From contig NW_026611078.1 of assembly GCF_029633865.1 (NCBI RefSeq), positions 744,001-808,000 on the forward strand: DNA of 64,000 nt, written 5' to 3'. The translations under genes were made by a program, and so were the position numbers. The stretch comes from Lampris incognitus (lineage: Eukaryota; Chordata; Actinopteri; Lampriformes; Lampridae). The notes under the pieces were generated by a model. That model made no database searches. It saw only the letters and a list, made by a program, of their open reading frames with translations, and had not been told where the DNA came from. Positions 9,391 through 20,879 of the stretch are shown piece after piece; the stretch's first letter is position 1; each line of letters starts with the position of its first letter.

Positions 9391-11004
9391 ATCAGTGAAA
9401 TCAAATGGCATTCCCAGGGCCACATAGAGGGCGTCTGAAAAACAATCAAAACTCTTATGTTGTATTAAAAAATGCAGCTTACAAATGAAGTGTGTAGTGT
9501 GTAACACACAGAGGTAGTGTTACAGCAATTATAAGATCACTTACCATCAACATGAATACCCCACAGTCAATGCCTCCCAGCTGCATTGGTGCATTCTGTA
9601 ACTTATAAGTGGAATAAGACAATATACATTCTATGATTATACTTTACTTTACTGGTGGAAAACATTTTGTTTTTACACGTAAAGAAATTAAAAAGCTTCA
9701 CCTCACAGTCTCCCAAGACAGATGTGGTCCACTGGCCATGAGACATATGATTCGCCAAGTTCCTGTCATAGGAGCACAGTGTGGCTGTTAGCGACCAACT
9801 AACAATACAACACAGTTCAGTATTGTGCATCTTTTCTTGAGCAGGCATAAGTATGGCAAGTTAAAAAAAGAAAGGGTTGGGGTTTAAAACAGAACCACCC
9901 CCTCGTGTTACAATCAGTGGTTGGGTTTCACTGCTGAATCTGACTACTATTACTACTGCTGCTACTTCTATGAAGAATAATTATGTATGCCAAATGACAC
10001 ATTTAGCAACACAAGAAACAAAAAAGTATGGTCTTAAACTGAACTACCATAGCATGGGTGTCAAATTCCAGTCCTCTGAGGATTAAGTATGAACAAACAG
10101 AAGTGTTAGTATGAACTCCAAACAGTTGCATATTGTTAGTACGGATGCAGAACAGTATATATTTTCCTGAAATTTAAACCTGAAAATGTCAATGTAGCTG
10201 TGTTGTCCAAAATCTACAGGGTTTAGGGAGCCTAGACAAAGCAACTCCCTAGACTTTGGCTTGAGAATCTGTGAAGAACACGACATTAAAGCTTTGAACC
10301 CTGTCAAGTGTCTTTGTGATCACGTCTGTGATGAAAAGCAATACACAAATAAACTGGATTGAACTGAATTAACAATGTGAACTTGTCCGATTCAGAGATC
10401 ACAATGCACACTTTTGTTATTATGAACATAACCAGCACAAGTACAAAGCAGCTGTGGAAAAAGGATACAAAGAAACAGTTAACATATACAGCAATGTAGC
10501 TTAACCTCACGAACTACTAGCTAACTCACATTAGTGTATCACCGAGTCCTTGATCCTACACATTACATCTACATACAGTACATAAGATATGAGACAGGTA
10601 ACTTACACATGAAATCCAGTGGCCCGATTCCCAGGAAGGGAGAAAGATGACGTCCTTGGCTGAGGCATCGTCCTGTGAGATGGGATAAAAAAGGTGATGG
10701 AACAACCTGCAGTAAACAGTAAACTAGTTAACACATCATCGTACGTGCCATGAATTTTAAAGGATACCAACAGGTAAAGCCTCCAGGGGAGTGCCGTACA
10801 ATGGTGGCAACCAGGTCACCACCACATAGCTGTTTACAGCCAAGACATCTTTGCCCTGAAGAGAAATAAACAAGATGGTGGCGTTTGTGTCACTATAAAT
10901 CTTGCATAATTACTACACATACGACCAAATATACCAACAAAAACAACCAAACTGACCTCTAACGCTGCCGTTTGAGTTATGAGGTTGAAACATTCATTGG
11001 CAAG
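9391..11004 (-). pseudogene. Ulp1-type cysteine protease exons of the KDZ-like gene
   Basis: Small spliced segments build a C48-like SUMO/ubiquitin-like protease. Segment 10957-11004 encodes LANECFNLITQTAALE. Segment 10772-10855 has SYVVVTWLPPLYG, and 10607-10672 has FLPSWESGHWISC with the catalytic His in GHW. Segment 9702-9762 is short, 9545-9595 has GGIDCGVFMLM with the nucleophile Cys in DCGVF, and 9391-9434 has ALYVALGMPFDFTD. Splice borders are good, but the phase between the Cys exon (ends phase 0) and the next (needs one extra base) does not fit, so an indel is likely. A protease of this type may deconjugate SUMO-like modifiers near the transposase; that is known of such fusions, not shown here. 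Confidence 0.65.
9763..10606. other. Intron with LINE-tail-like relic
   Basis: No exon is supported between the protease exons here. Near 10,345-10,375 the sequence AATAAACTGGATTGAACTGAATT resembles a fish LINE 3' tail. Confidence 0.4.
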
Positions 11005-11318
11005 CTGTTAAGAAAAGAATATAAATGAAAACTGATGTATTCTCATAATAAAAACACATAACATTTAATTCAGTATAATCAGCATGAGATGTGGTTCATT
11101 AGCGTCGCCTCAAACTCATCCAAACCCAACAACCAAAAGCCACGTCTCTTTAATGCTTGGGTTGAGCTCAGTTGTAGAATCTCTTCATTTGGACCATTCT
11201 CTTTATCAAGACATAAGCCAGCTGGATAAAGCAACGAAAAATGTATTTAAATACTAGCTAAATTAACAGTATTCAATCAACATCATTTATGAAAATGTTT
11301 GCAACGTTTATAAGTCAC

Positions 11319-11803
11319 CAGATTCTGCTGCGCTGGGAGAAGATCAACAGCCCAAAGCGTCCTGTTCTCTCCCACATTTGGAAGGTCTGTTGTCAAACCC
11401 GGGGTCAGCTCAGACACGGGATCAGGAGTGTGAAAAGAAGGAATCATATTAGTATTACAATGACTCTTTTTACTGGCTTCACTAACTGATTATCTCTTAC
11501 CGTTTGCTGCCTCAGAACTCCACCCATGTACATCAACTTAAGACAAAGGATGTTGTGATTTGAACCATTGTCCCGGATGTTATACGTTACTGCACAGTGT
11601 CCAAAGTAGTGTATGGACACACAGGAGAAAAGTATTCCAGTGTTTAAAAATTAAAAGGAAAGAACTAGTGCAAAACAAGCTCCTAGAAATGACCTCAAAC
11701 ATTACTGACATGTCATGAAACTTCTATGCATCATCCTTTTCTACTTGCATCCCCCTCCCTCACCGGTCTGTGACATTTCCTCTGAGTCAGTGGGCCGCTG
11801 TGC
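11319..11803 (-). CDS. Linker exons between core and protease of the KDZ-like gene
   Basis: Three weaker exon candidates lie here: 11764-11803 (CTTCAG acceptor, GTGAGG donor), 11501-11589 (CTGTGCAG acceptor, GTAAGA donor; NHNILCLKLMYMGGVLRQQT) and about 11319-11408 (GTGACT donor; ENRTLWAVDLLPAQQNL, acceptor uncertain). A further coding-like stretch at 11110-11225 (KRRGFWLLGLDEFEATL) lacks a good donor. They bridge the core and the protease in the same orientation. Confidence 0.4.
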
Positions 11804-11915
11804 CTGAAGTAAAGAACTTTAAATCACTTGAGACATCTTTATGACCACGAGAAGATCAACCATTTAAAGAAAATAAATGTGAATGAGGGTAGAGAAGTAA
11901 ATTACCCAGTGTTAC

Positions 11916-13346
11916 CTGCCCATTACAGTCCAACTGTAGCCGGACAGCCGTGCCCACCGTGTTTTGTACACTGGCTTGTGTTTTCTTACTGCATGTAGTG
12001 TTGTAGGGATGCAGTATGTTGTGCCTCATGAAGATGCATGCAGATGGACTGAGTGTGTTCATGCAGTAGTTATTTTTCTTTAATTCAGAAAGTAGTTGTT
12101 CTGCACATTGGCTGTTTACCCAGCCAGCCAGGTGAGGGACAAGGTCCATTTCTGGAAGAGCATCTCTGGCATCCTTGGTATTCCTTCCATGGAAGATGTC
12201 GTACAGGGCATAGTGATCTGATGGTCCTGTGAGTGGGTGGCTGTTCTGCTCAGTGTTCGTCTTTTTAGTCTTGAGCCAAGGTAAGTTCACTTTGAGCTTG
12301 CCCTCCACAGCCAATTGGACGTTTTTTGGCATTGCTTCAAGAAGGCGCCCTCATATGGTTGGAATGGCAACTTCGTGGCTCCCTCAAGTTGGTATGGGTT
12401 GCTTAACCTCTTGCAAAGTCATATATTGAAATGTTTGGGACGTGTTTGCAGGATAGAAGGATATCAGCAGAGTCCCTGGGACTTTCTGCTCCTAAATTCG
12501 ATTTGATTGAGCAGACGACTGCACAGGGGCACGGGACTACTGTCCACCCACCTAAAGAAAACTACTGTGAGGTGATGAGAGTACTGACGTGTGACAGTAA
12601 TGGAAAATAACCGACACCGATTAATTAGTACGATAGTGCATTATACATGGAGTTTGAGTTAGTCCTGTGGCATAGTGGTTATGTTGCTATTAAACTGCTT
12701 ACAGTATCGCTATGACATCATTAGTGTTCTTCTGGCAGAGGGTCTGTTTTATCCCTGTTTTAGCTCAGGCCTCCGCTGCAAATATGAATGTTCTTAACTG
12801 ATTTGCCTCATTAAATAAAGGTTAAATAAATAAATGTATCTCTTTATATTAACCAGATGACACTGGTATGTTAAAGACTTATGTTTAGAAAGACTAATAA
12901 TAACTTATCTTACCAGAGGCTCCCCAGACCTCCTGAAACACCTTATCATAAGAGGATCTGTTCTTCATTTCTCCCTGAAGTCTTAAGACAAGGTCCATCT
13001 TTGAGCCTTTTGAGTCAAGGCCATATTGCTCGCACAACTGTCGAACCATGTCCACCTATTATTTCAACGCAAAAGGAAATCAATAATCACACAACAATAT
13101 CTTGCTAAATTTACAAGATTCTTAATGATTAATTACTTTAACTAGCTGCTACCCTGAGGTTAGTCAGGACGTCTTCAAGCCTCTCCTCGGTTAAAGCCAG
13201 ATCAGCCACTTCTCAGGACTGCCTTGGTCCATGGAGCTTTGCATATTCCATGTTTAAAACGGTGGCATCTTTCCTGGTCTTTGGACCAATCCAAGGGGCC
13301 CAGCTGTGGTATGAGGGAGAAACCACAAAGGGGTTCTTTCTATTGC
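11916..13346 (-). pseudogene. KDZ-like gene: SAP-like segment and C-terminal transposase-like core
   Basis: Three exon-like segments lie here. Segment 13153-13346 has SYHSWAPWIGPKTRKDATVL followed by an in-frame TGA at 13213-13215. Segment 12914-13055 has a SAP-like DMVRQLCEQYGLDSKGSKMD (DNA-binding helix-extension-helix). Segment 11916-12551 has CPC and IYDFARG motifs, then a frame change, then HGRNTKDARDALPEMD and NSQCAEQLLSELKKNNY. The IYD Asp and AEQ Glu are my candidates for the remaining catalytic acids. This stretch exists only once in the window: the array copies stop at 13,328 in the first of these exons. Confidence 0.6.
12552..12913. other. Intron with repeat relic
   Basis: The stretch near 12,790-12,836 (GATTTGCCTCATTAAATAAAGG and following A-rich sequence) resembles the 3' end of a common fish SINE/LINE family. 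No exon is supported. Confidence 0.4.
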
Positions 13347-13625
13347 CTTCAGAGTGTAAAATCATGACAAATAATTTGGACTGACTGAGCATCAATATAT
13401 TAGAACGGTTGATATATGAGCACAGTGAACCCACAGTGGTACATCTAGGCCATCTGTTGACTAAAGAAATATTGAACAGAGACGGCTGACTGACAATAAA
13501 TAATAGTGTTATCAAGCATGAAGGAAAGTCATTCTGTTGCAGTAGTGGATGATCTTGGGGGAATACACAGTATGTGTCCCAAAAATACTATATTATTTTG
13601 TATACTTGGAGTCAAAATTACTCAC

Positions 13626-14776
13626 TTGGTAATAAGCCTCTGCACACAAACTTGGAAGTCACAGTCTCCCAAAAGTCCTCTATATCCACATTTCCATCAA
13701 AGTCCTCTGGTGGGTCCTCCACATCACTTATTGTAAAATCAAGTATTAAGAAAACATTGTGAAATTAAAATGAAAAAAAAGTATCTCTAGAATAGGATGC
13801 ACTTCCATGACTTTAGGGACTTACCAGGCATATTGAAAACTGCCTTTTGTGAAGGTCTATCATGACGACTGCTGGATGGTATCCACACTTAATGCAGGAA
13901 TACATGTAGTCGTGCTTTGTGAGGGCTTCAGAGTGCATGTATGCATGAAGTATTGTGTCCTTACTGGGAAATATCTTCTGTTCAGTCTTCTCCAACACTT
14001 CAATGGCTCGGCTAGCAGCATGGTGGGTCTAGGACAGTGTAGAAGACTCAGTAAGGGACATCCTCAAAGGACAACAATACTAAAGCATACCTTCCAAAAT
14101 GATCGCTTCTTACCTGGAGTGATGTACGAAGGAAAATGCACATATGTAATGTTAACAGAATGTGATCATTCAAATTATGAACACCATCACTCCACTCCTG
14201 GTATCGAGACATCAGGCCACAGTTACTGCACGTCCTGCAGTAGGTAGAAATGCCTACAAAAAAGTGTCAGTCATATTAGATCTAAAAACGTCAGTCATAT
14301 TAGATCTAAAAATGTCAGTCATACTAGATTTGGCAAGTTGACAGAGCACAGATAACATTTAGTGTAGGGTTACTTTTTTAACATGAGTTACGTTTATCTA
14401 GATTACCTTTCTTTTGAGCTCACCTTCTAGAACACCAGTATATGTGACCAATCTTGCCTTTGGTGTGATCAGCACTGGCTCATTAAGGGCTGTGTTCCCT
14501 GCCCACTCTTTGCACGTTGCTTCCTTGGGTCCAACGTGTCTTGGGAAGTCTTCAGCTGCTCAGGAGCCGCTGGTCAGATTTTGTGGTAGCAGGGCAGGTA
14601 TGGGTTTATTTTTTACCAAAGTAGTTGACCATCCTCTTGAGACCTGCATCATCGGGAGGGTATGCTGGTCCTTCTCCATCTTTTTGTGCATTACTCTTTT
14701 TTTGTGCTTCTTGGTCAGTCTCTCCCCCAGCATCACTCTCTGTGGCCCTCACAGTTGTAAAAATGTGCCTGTCCGT
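13626..14776 (-). pseudogene. KDZ-like gene: central exons with Cys cluster and putative catalytic Asp
   Basis: Five exon-like segments lie here. Segment 14617-14776 is hydrophilic. Segment 14424-14555 (LNEPVLITPKARLVTYTGV) has a GTGAGC donor. Segment 14114-14253 has CRTCSNCGLMSRYQEWSDGVHN and a CAG|GTAAG donor. Segment 13825-14028 has CIKCGYHPAVVMIDLHKR, whose Asp I take as a candidate first catalytic acid. Segment 13626-13726 is acidic (DVEDPPEDFDGNVDIEDFWE). The order and motif style agree with fish and lancelet KDZ-like proteins as I remember them; the catalytic assignment is inference. This block is repeated in units 2 and 3. Confidence 0.6.
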
Positions 14777-14885
14777 CTGAAAAAGATGCCACTTGGCAAT
14801 GATTTCATGGAGACAGATTGTCTTGGTTTGGAATATGGGCAGAGCCAAGTCTTCCTTTGGGAATCATAAGCAGCTACTACCCTAC

Positions 14886-15987
14886 CAAGTCTGCTATAAT
14901 ATGAGACTTTTGACTCATACACTGAAACATATTTCTTCGAGGGAGCCCCCCCCCCCCCATGGCCACCTCAACCGAAAGAGGAATGCCTGCAATGCTAGCT
15001 CCTTCTTGTCTGTTTAAACAAGTTCTCTTTCTGTCCCCCGCAAACACCTTGGCAGCTACCATTTCAGACAGCACCTCCTCTTGAAGATTCACGGGTGTAG
15101 TCTGAGACTGGGGGCAGAATTGTAGAGATTTTAAATGTTTGCATTCAGATGGGACAATTCCAGTCCTTGCTGCAAATTCTGTATTTGAATTGCATTCCTC
15201 CATTTCACAAATGACTTGATGGCTTGCACCCCATGTTTTGTTTTTCTTTTTTGGAATATGGATAGGAGTGCATGGCTTGAAAAAAGATTTTTCGACTGCA
15301 AATATCCCATTTTTGGGGTCACCACACTGGCATGCGAGGTGGTGTTTTTCTGTGACATCTTGTACCCTTTTTTGTGCTTCTTCCTGATATGAACCAACAA
15401 GTTCTTCCTGTTTATTGTGAGCCCACAATGACTGCACTTCACTCTTTCTTGCCGATGCACATGCAGTCTTACTGGTGCTGCTGCAAGCTTTCCGATGGAT
15501 GAGTTAGGGTAGTGCATGGAGAGAATGTTGCTGGGGTGGTGAATAGAGGTACTGGTGTTGGAAGTGGAGTTGGGGTTGCACATGAAGAAAATGTGGTTGC
15601 TGTAAACTGTGGTGATGTTGGAGGAGTAGACTGGGATGCTGGAGAAAACTGTGGTTCTGGAAAAACGGGGGTTCTGGAGGAGAAAAGTGAGGTGCTGGAG
15701 GAGTAAAAAGTGAGGTGCTGGAGGAGTAAAAAGGGGTGCTGGAGGAGTAAATGGTGGTGCTGGAGGAGAAGACGGGGGTGCTGGAGGAGCAGACGGGTGC
15801 TGGAGTGAATGGGGGTGCTGGAGGAATAAACGGGGGTGCTGGAGAGAATGGGGGTGCTGGGGGAGAAAACGGGGGTGCTGCTGGAGTTGTGGGTGGATGT
15901 TTTTTGCATAATATTGAATGTTTAATGAGTGGGACCTTCCTCAGTACCGTGGCGGGACAGTAGCAGCAGTGAAGATGTGCTGAGGGT
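14886..15987 (-). pseudogene. KDZ-like gene: zinc-finger, Pro/Ser-repeat and Cys-rich exon, frameshifted
   Basis: The candidate exon runs from an AAATGCAG acceptor to a CTTG|GTAGGG donor. It encodes a zinc-chelating motif (HCCYCPATVLRKVP...H...C..H), then a Pro/Ser-rich tract from a 21-bp minisatellite (~15,640-15,880), a second finger (VKCSHCGLTINRKNLLVHIR), then a segment with HLACQCGDPKNGIFAV and KTWGASHQVICE. The second finger and the Cys-rich segment lie in different frames in all three units, pointing to an old indel near the A/G run at ~15,370. In this unit the minisatellite length also breaks the frame between the first and second fingers. Confidence 0.55.
15640..15885. repeat. 21-bp coding minisatellite in the KDZ-like gene
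   Basis: Imperfect copies of a ~21-bp unit (core GGGGGTGCTGGAGGAGAAAAC) encode a 7-residue Pro/Ser repeat on the minus strand. Copy number differs between the three array units (about 11 here, fewer in units 2 and 3), so it mutates faster than its surroundings. Confidence 0.85.
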
Positions 15988-16556
15988 CTGCATTTCAGAT
16001 TGCATTTGATGATGATTAAATGTAAAATGTAAAATGTTTTATCAGCTGTCTTGTTTAAAATAATCCAAGTGGCTGAGCACACAGCACTCCTGCATAGCTT
16101 TGGCATTGTGCACCTTGCATCTCCATAAAGTCAACTTTTCAGTATTAAGATAAAAAACAATAAAAGTCCTATTAATAATGTATAAGTCACAAGGTGTTTA
16201 AGATGTATTCTGCTGGTCATAGAGTTAGGATTTGTTTTACAAAGATATCAATCTTTTATTTTATTTTATTTTGAAGGTTTAGGGTGCAGGTTAGGGTTAA
16301 AGTTCATGGGTAGGCCGTATGAATACACTATTTGTTTCATATGCCTGCCTTACATGCACCCAGGGCCTAAATAATAACAGCTTTGTAGAAGAGGGAGCAT
16401 AAGTAAGTGAGACGCTTAACACAGGGCCATAATTAGTTCAATTAAAAAGGAAATGTTTATGTCTGTTTAATATTGTGTTGAGCTGACACAGGTTAAAATG
16501 ATAATGTAACAGGCCTGCATCAATAAAGAACCATAACACACAAAGACTCTACATAC

Positions 16557-16724
16557 CTCCATGCTGAGCTGCCAGACTGCTGTGCTTACTTACATGCTTT
16601 TGAAGGTGATGGATTTCATTTGGATTTTCTACTTTGTCGCAGAATGGGCAGTGATCACTTCTGCAACACACTGCACATCTTTCTACTTTGGCTTCTGCCC
16701 TCGTTTTAAGATTGTTTGATGCAT
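16557..16724 (-). CDS. KDZ-like gene: N-terminal zinc-finger exon
   Basis: A 168-bp exon with a CCACAG acceptor and GGAG|GTATGT donor encodes a Cys-rich peptide: CAVCCRSDHCPFC, then HHLQKHVSKH. The CPFC...H...H spacing is C2H2-like. Both splice phases are internally consistent (2 + 165 + 1 nt). The CA microsatellite at 16739-16762 lies in the intron just upstream. The start codon must lie further upstream and was not identified. Confidence 0.6.
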
Positions 16725-16869
16725 CTGTGGAGGTTAAACACACACACATACACACACACACGAAATATTTCACACACATGTCGTCCATGGGCCAGGCAAA
16801 ATATCTGCACCATTCAAGGTGGCAAAGGGTCACAGTCCCAGGTTGTTCTTCACATATCAGTGAACATAT

Positions 16870-18880
16870 TGATATATATCAATCATTCAATCAAGTCTTA
16901 CTTTATTCAGACACAAAGACAGGTCCATTTTAAAGACAACAACAAAGAAATACAACACAAGACAAGGACACAAAAATATAGCTAAAACAGCAGCTCACAA
17001 GTCCACCATGATTAAAAGCTATACAGACATTTGTTCCAGTGTCCCAGAAACAAGAGGAGGACCTGGTGTCACTTTGTGTAGGCTCAGTTAACAGCATTAT
17101 AATTACATTCTTAGAGTCAATTAATCGACACATACATGTGTACATAACATTCCTCAACATAACGTGAAAAGTGGGAACATTACTAGTCACAAACACGTGA
17201 CCTGCACTTGTCCATCTTGGAAGCTTGAGCAAGATTCTGAATGCATCATTATATGCTACCTGCAGCTTTTTCATTGTTGCTTTGCTATAAGTGCGCCACA
17301 AGTGGGCAGTACAGAGTGGAGTACAGTAGGCCCCAAAAAGAGCAGTTTTAACATCATCTGTACACATTTGAACTTTGCGTGCCAGCATATTGGCTTGTGC
17401 ATACAGTCTGCAACACTGGCGCTGCACATCATAGTCATCACATAGATCATTCCTGATCACGTGACCCACAAATCTCATTTTCTTCACCACATTTAGTGCT
17501 TGGTCTGCCAAGAAGAATGAGGGAACATATTGCTGCTCGTCCTCCTTGGTTTTAGCACTCATGACAACACTCTTTGGAGTTAAATGTGATGTCCTGCTGC
17601 ACAGCATAACTTGAGCAGACTCTGAGCAGTTGCTGTAGGCCAGCACTATAAGCACACAGGAGGACTAAGTCATCAGCACACATCAGATGATTAATAAGAC
17701 TACCCCCACCATACTGCCAGTCTTACACTCTTAACTTTTTGGAGAGATCATCCATATACACACTGAAGAGAACAGGCGACAGTATTCCACCTTGTCAGAC
17801 CCCAATGGTCGCTGGGAAGGGGGCAGATATACTCTTACCCCATTTGACTTGCATGGTTTGATATGAATAGCAAAAATGCAAGGTCCTGATCAAATAAGAG
17901 GGGACCCCTCACTCTTGTAGTTTAACAAATAATTTACCATGATTAACTCGGTCAAAAGCTTTTGATGCATCAAAAAACACATACATAGTGTAGTGTTGTG
18001 TCTTCTATATTTACTAACAACTTCCTGCAGTGCATATATGCACAAATCTGTGCCGTGTTTATTTTTAAAGCCAAACTGATTGCCAGTAGTTGATATGTAT
18101 TCTTGAAGCCTATCCAAGAGAATTGGTTCCAATACTTTGGAAAGTATGCTAGCCAGAGCAACTGGCCTGTAATGTTCTATGCTGGATATTTTACCAGTTT
18201 TGTCTGTGATTACTGGCACTAGTAAGACAGACAACATAGAGTCAGGTAGGATGCCCTGCATTAACAATCCAGAAAAACACACAGCCAGTAACACTGAGAT
18301 TCTGTGGCTAGCATGCTTCAGATGTCCTGCTGTTATTTGGTCAAGGCCACATGTTTTGTTCACTGACAATTTCTCAATGGCGTAGCACACTTCATCAGGT
18401 CTAATAACCACATCATCATTGTTAGAGACGTCACCAACATTAAATCCATCACTCTTTACACAAATAAAAATGTCTCCATAGTGTTTTCTCCACAGTTCAG
18501 CAATATTTCCAGGCCCAGTAATCCCATCAATGCTGGATGGTAGGGCATCTCACTATTATTAATATCCTCAACTTCCTTCCAGAAGTCATAGACATTATTC
18601 TGCTGAGGCTTTGTGGCCATGGAGTTTGCCCTCATGGCCTGCTCATTTCTTTTAATAAAACGTACAGCATATTGAAGTCTAGCGTTAGCCTGTTTCTTGT
18701 GTTCACACTCTGGCCCACGCCGGGCTCTTCCTGATGAGACCCAGTTTCTAGAAGCTTCTTTGGCCTCTACATGCAGTTCAGCTCCATATTCATTCCACCC
18801 TGGCCTGACATCATGTTGTTTAGCCCTTTTTTGGTGGAATGATTTACTGCCATTATTTAGACATTTCACAGTTGTATCAT
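16870..18880 (-). mobile_element. 5'-truncated CR1/Jockey-type LINE, decayed (unit 1)
   Basis: On the minus strand it runs from a pre-RT segment (18456-18869, KKQANARLQYAVRFIKRNEQ) through RT part 1 (17890-18411; CGLDQITAGHLKHA, SIEHYRPVALASILSKVLEP) to RT part 2 (16930-17655) and a 3' end with AATAAAGTAAGACTTGATTG near 16,890. The region between the RT parts still shows QGGILSPVLFSVYMDDLS but with in-frame stops. No endonuclease is visible. This copy has a two-base shorter T-run near 17,572 that shifts the frame relative to units 2 and 3. The clade name is approximate. Confidence 0.75.
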
Positions 18881-18885
18881 AACTT

Positions 18886-19540
18886 ATACATATAGAAGAC
18901 CAGGCCGTGTCCGGTGGGCCCAGGGGCCACAGCCGCTGCCGCCTGGAGCTGCGCCCGAGGAGGAAGCACCGAGGGCGGTGTGACTGGACGTGGGAGTGGG
19001 GCAGGCTGGGCTAGCTGCTAGACCATGCAGACCGGCGGTCCCGACACTCATGCTGGCTGGCGTTCGTTCTCTGGACAGGGACATTTTGGACTGTGCTGCA
19101 GTTTACTGGATGCACTGTGTTGCTGGCTGTTAGTGTGGGTTTTTCATTTATTTTGCGTTGTTCTCCCCATTGTTGTATGTTTTTGCTGGTGTCGTTTTCT
19201 TTTGGATGTGTTTTGTGTCTTTTGTGTTGCACTGCTGTGGGCTGGGAGAAAGGACATGTCGTCTCTTTTGTGTATGAAAGTGCATGACTGAGATGACAAC
19301 AAACTGCTTCTGACTTCTGATGTGCCTGCAAGCTAGCAACAATAGCCAGCTAATTTAGCTGCTCTGTCATTTGCCTATCAAGCCACCATGTAGAATGGAC
19401 AGGACAGGCTAGTTAATGTCAAAACTAGCGGCACAAAATGTCCTTAAACTAACAGTTTTGTCCCGTTTCCTTCTCTTTTTGGTTAGAGCCAGCTCAGCGT
19501 GCATTGCAGGGTGTAACATAACGTGTATTTATCGTCTGCT
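18886..19540. other. GC-rich block and unassigned sequence
   Basis: A GC-rich stretch (18,890-19,080) is followed by T-rich sequence. Short ORFs on both strands show no recognisable domain. It lies upstream of the KDZ-like gene and could hold its missing 5' end or promoter, or the 5' remnant of a LINE. I cannot decide. Confidence 0.35.
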
Positions 19541-19564
19541 GCGAGAGAGAGAAAGAGAGACAGA

Positions 19565-19636
<72 letters not shown>

Positions 19637-19652
19637 GAGAGAGAGACAGAGA

Positions 19653-19687
<35 letters not shown>
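19541..19687. repeat. GA/CAGA microsatellite (unit 1)
   Basis: GAGA runs are interspersed with CAGA. The copies at 43,901-44,030 and 63,960-64,000 differ in length. Confidence 0.95.
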
Positions 19688-20072
19688 CTCGCCACTTGGT
19701 GTACTCTGCTGGGTGTTGCTGCACGTCCGGGTCTATTACGGCTTATAACGTCTATTTAGCTGCTCTTTTGACACGTCTGTCATATACACATGTGTTCATT
19801 GTGATGTGGAGAACAACGTAGGACCACTGAACCCCGTCACCAGTTCCGGAGCACGCCAGAAACCTCACACTAAACATTTGGCCAACGTTGGCAACCCTGG
19901 TGTTTCCGGGGTCCTCCCTATAGTCCCCGGGTCCTATAGTCCCCGGATCCTATGTTCCCCGCTTTGTATGAGACCGGGGAATATCGGACCTTTTTGTATA
20001 CAGAGGGCCCTATATTCCCCACTTTTCCCCAAAAGGGTCCTATGTTCCCCGTTTTGTATGTGCAGGGAAACA

Positions 20073-20152
20073 TGGGACCTTTCTTTATAAAAAGGGTCCT
20101 ATGTTCCCCTAGGGCACCCGGGTAACATAGGACCCTTTTTATAAAGAAAGGT
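20073..20152. repeat. Subterminal hairpin in the 8-bp-TSD element
   Basis: The arm CTTTCTTTATAAAAAGGGTC and the bases after it (about 32 nt) are repeated in inverted orientation after a loop of about 9 nt. In unit 2 (44,421-44,496) the arms match perfectly, while here one base differs (GGTAAC for GGGAAC). It may serve as a transposase-binding subterminal repeat. Confidence 0.8.
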
Positions 20153-20512
20153 CCTATGTTCCCCGGTCAGCAGGTTTGACGCTGTTTGGTGCAAAAAGTG
20201 CATTTTCAATAATGCATTATTTAGGGAAGATTATTAAGAAGACAATGAATCATACGATTTCTATTTTTATATCACAAAAACGAACTCACAAAGTCCAGGT
20301 TGGCTAAAGTATGTGGAAACTTTCGACACTAAACCAATTTCAACTTATTAGGCTATAGCCTATATTTGGGCGCATAACCCACCCCGGCAGTTCTCTGATA
20401 TTTATGCGTGAAATGTGTCACTTATCGAGGAAAATGCGCCTCGCCGAGTAGGTGAGCTGGCTCGTCTGTGTCTGAATGTAATATAGTAAGCCTGTGCTCC
20501 TTGGGCAATTGT

Positions 20513-20740
20513 ACCCGGGCATAGCTCAGTCGGTAGAGCTCTCGCCTATGGATCGCAAGGTCGTGAGTTCGATCCCGGGTGCCGCCAACTCAGCGTATGA
20601 GTAGCACATTGTGCGAGAAGTGCCGGGAGCTGAGTATAGATGTTGTGTTCCGTCCTCAGCAGTCCATCTCCCAGGGGTCTAGCGCATTGTACCAGGGATA
20701 GACTCCTGCGTAAGCTGGCTGATACCGACAATAGGCCAAT
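20513..20740 (+). mobile_element. tRNA-derived SINE inside the TIR element (unit 1)
   Basis: The head has an A-box-like TAGCTCAGTCGGTAGAG and a B-box-like GAGTTCGATCCCGGG, followed by a non-tRNA body. The acceptor ends do not pair as in a working tRNA, so this is a SINE, not a tRNA gene. A second copy is in unit 2 at 44,856-45,083. Confidence 0.6.
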
Positions 20741-20879
20741 TCCGACCCACTTCTTCTATGTTCCCTAGAAAGCCGTCGTTCCCATCATAACCACACCAGC
20801 TTATTGGGGAAAGCATCTGACAGATATTAGATAGAAACCATCTGCTCAGTAAGGCCCTTTAGGCATCATAATTGTAATG

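Larger units (their letters stand above)
6036..16724 (-). pseudogene. KDZ/HMGXB3-like transposase-derived gene with SAP and Ulp1 protease parts
   Basis: A multi-exon gene is pieced together from GT-AG bordered coding segments on the minus strand. From 5' to 3' they are: a zinc-finger exon (16557-16724), a long zinc-finger/Pro-rich/Cys-rich exon (14886-15987), exons 14617-14776, 14424-14555, 14114-14253, 13825-14028, 13626-13726, 13153-13346, 12914-13055 and 11916-12551, then small exons coding a Ulp1-type protease down to ~7.9 kb. Two further exon-like pieces lie at 6255-6324 and 6036-6123. The core fits the KDZ-like class of transposase proteins, which often carry SAP and SUMO-protease domains; that name is from memory. 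It is broken by frameshifts, an in-frame TGA at 13213-13215 and a Tc1 insertion. The first exon was not found. The array boundary at 13,328 lies inside one of its exons. Confidence 0.6.

Noticed and set aside
14877-15437. Stand-alone gene of 186 codons
   Set aside because: It is part of the zinc-finger/Cys-rich exon of the KDZ-like gene in a shifted frame, repeated in each unit.
16265-16310. Interstitial telomere repeat (GGTTAGGGTTAAAG)
   Set aside because: There are only about two degenerate TTAGGG units; chance or a minor relic.
19483-19759. Arg/Glu or Ser/Leu repeat ORFs
   Set aside because: They are translations of the GA microsatellite.
19916-20165. CRISPR-like array of GTCCTATGTTCCCC repeats
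   Set aside because: Repeats occur in both orientations with irregular spacing, match the other end of the element in inverted form, and lie in a vertebrate genome. They are subterminal transposon repeats.
20513-20587. Possible functional tRNA gene
   Set aside because: A and B boxes are present, but the acceptor ends do not pair and SINE body sequence follows directly.
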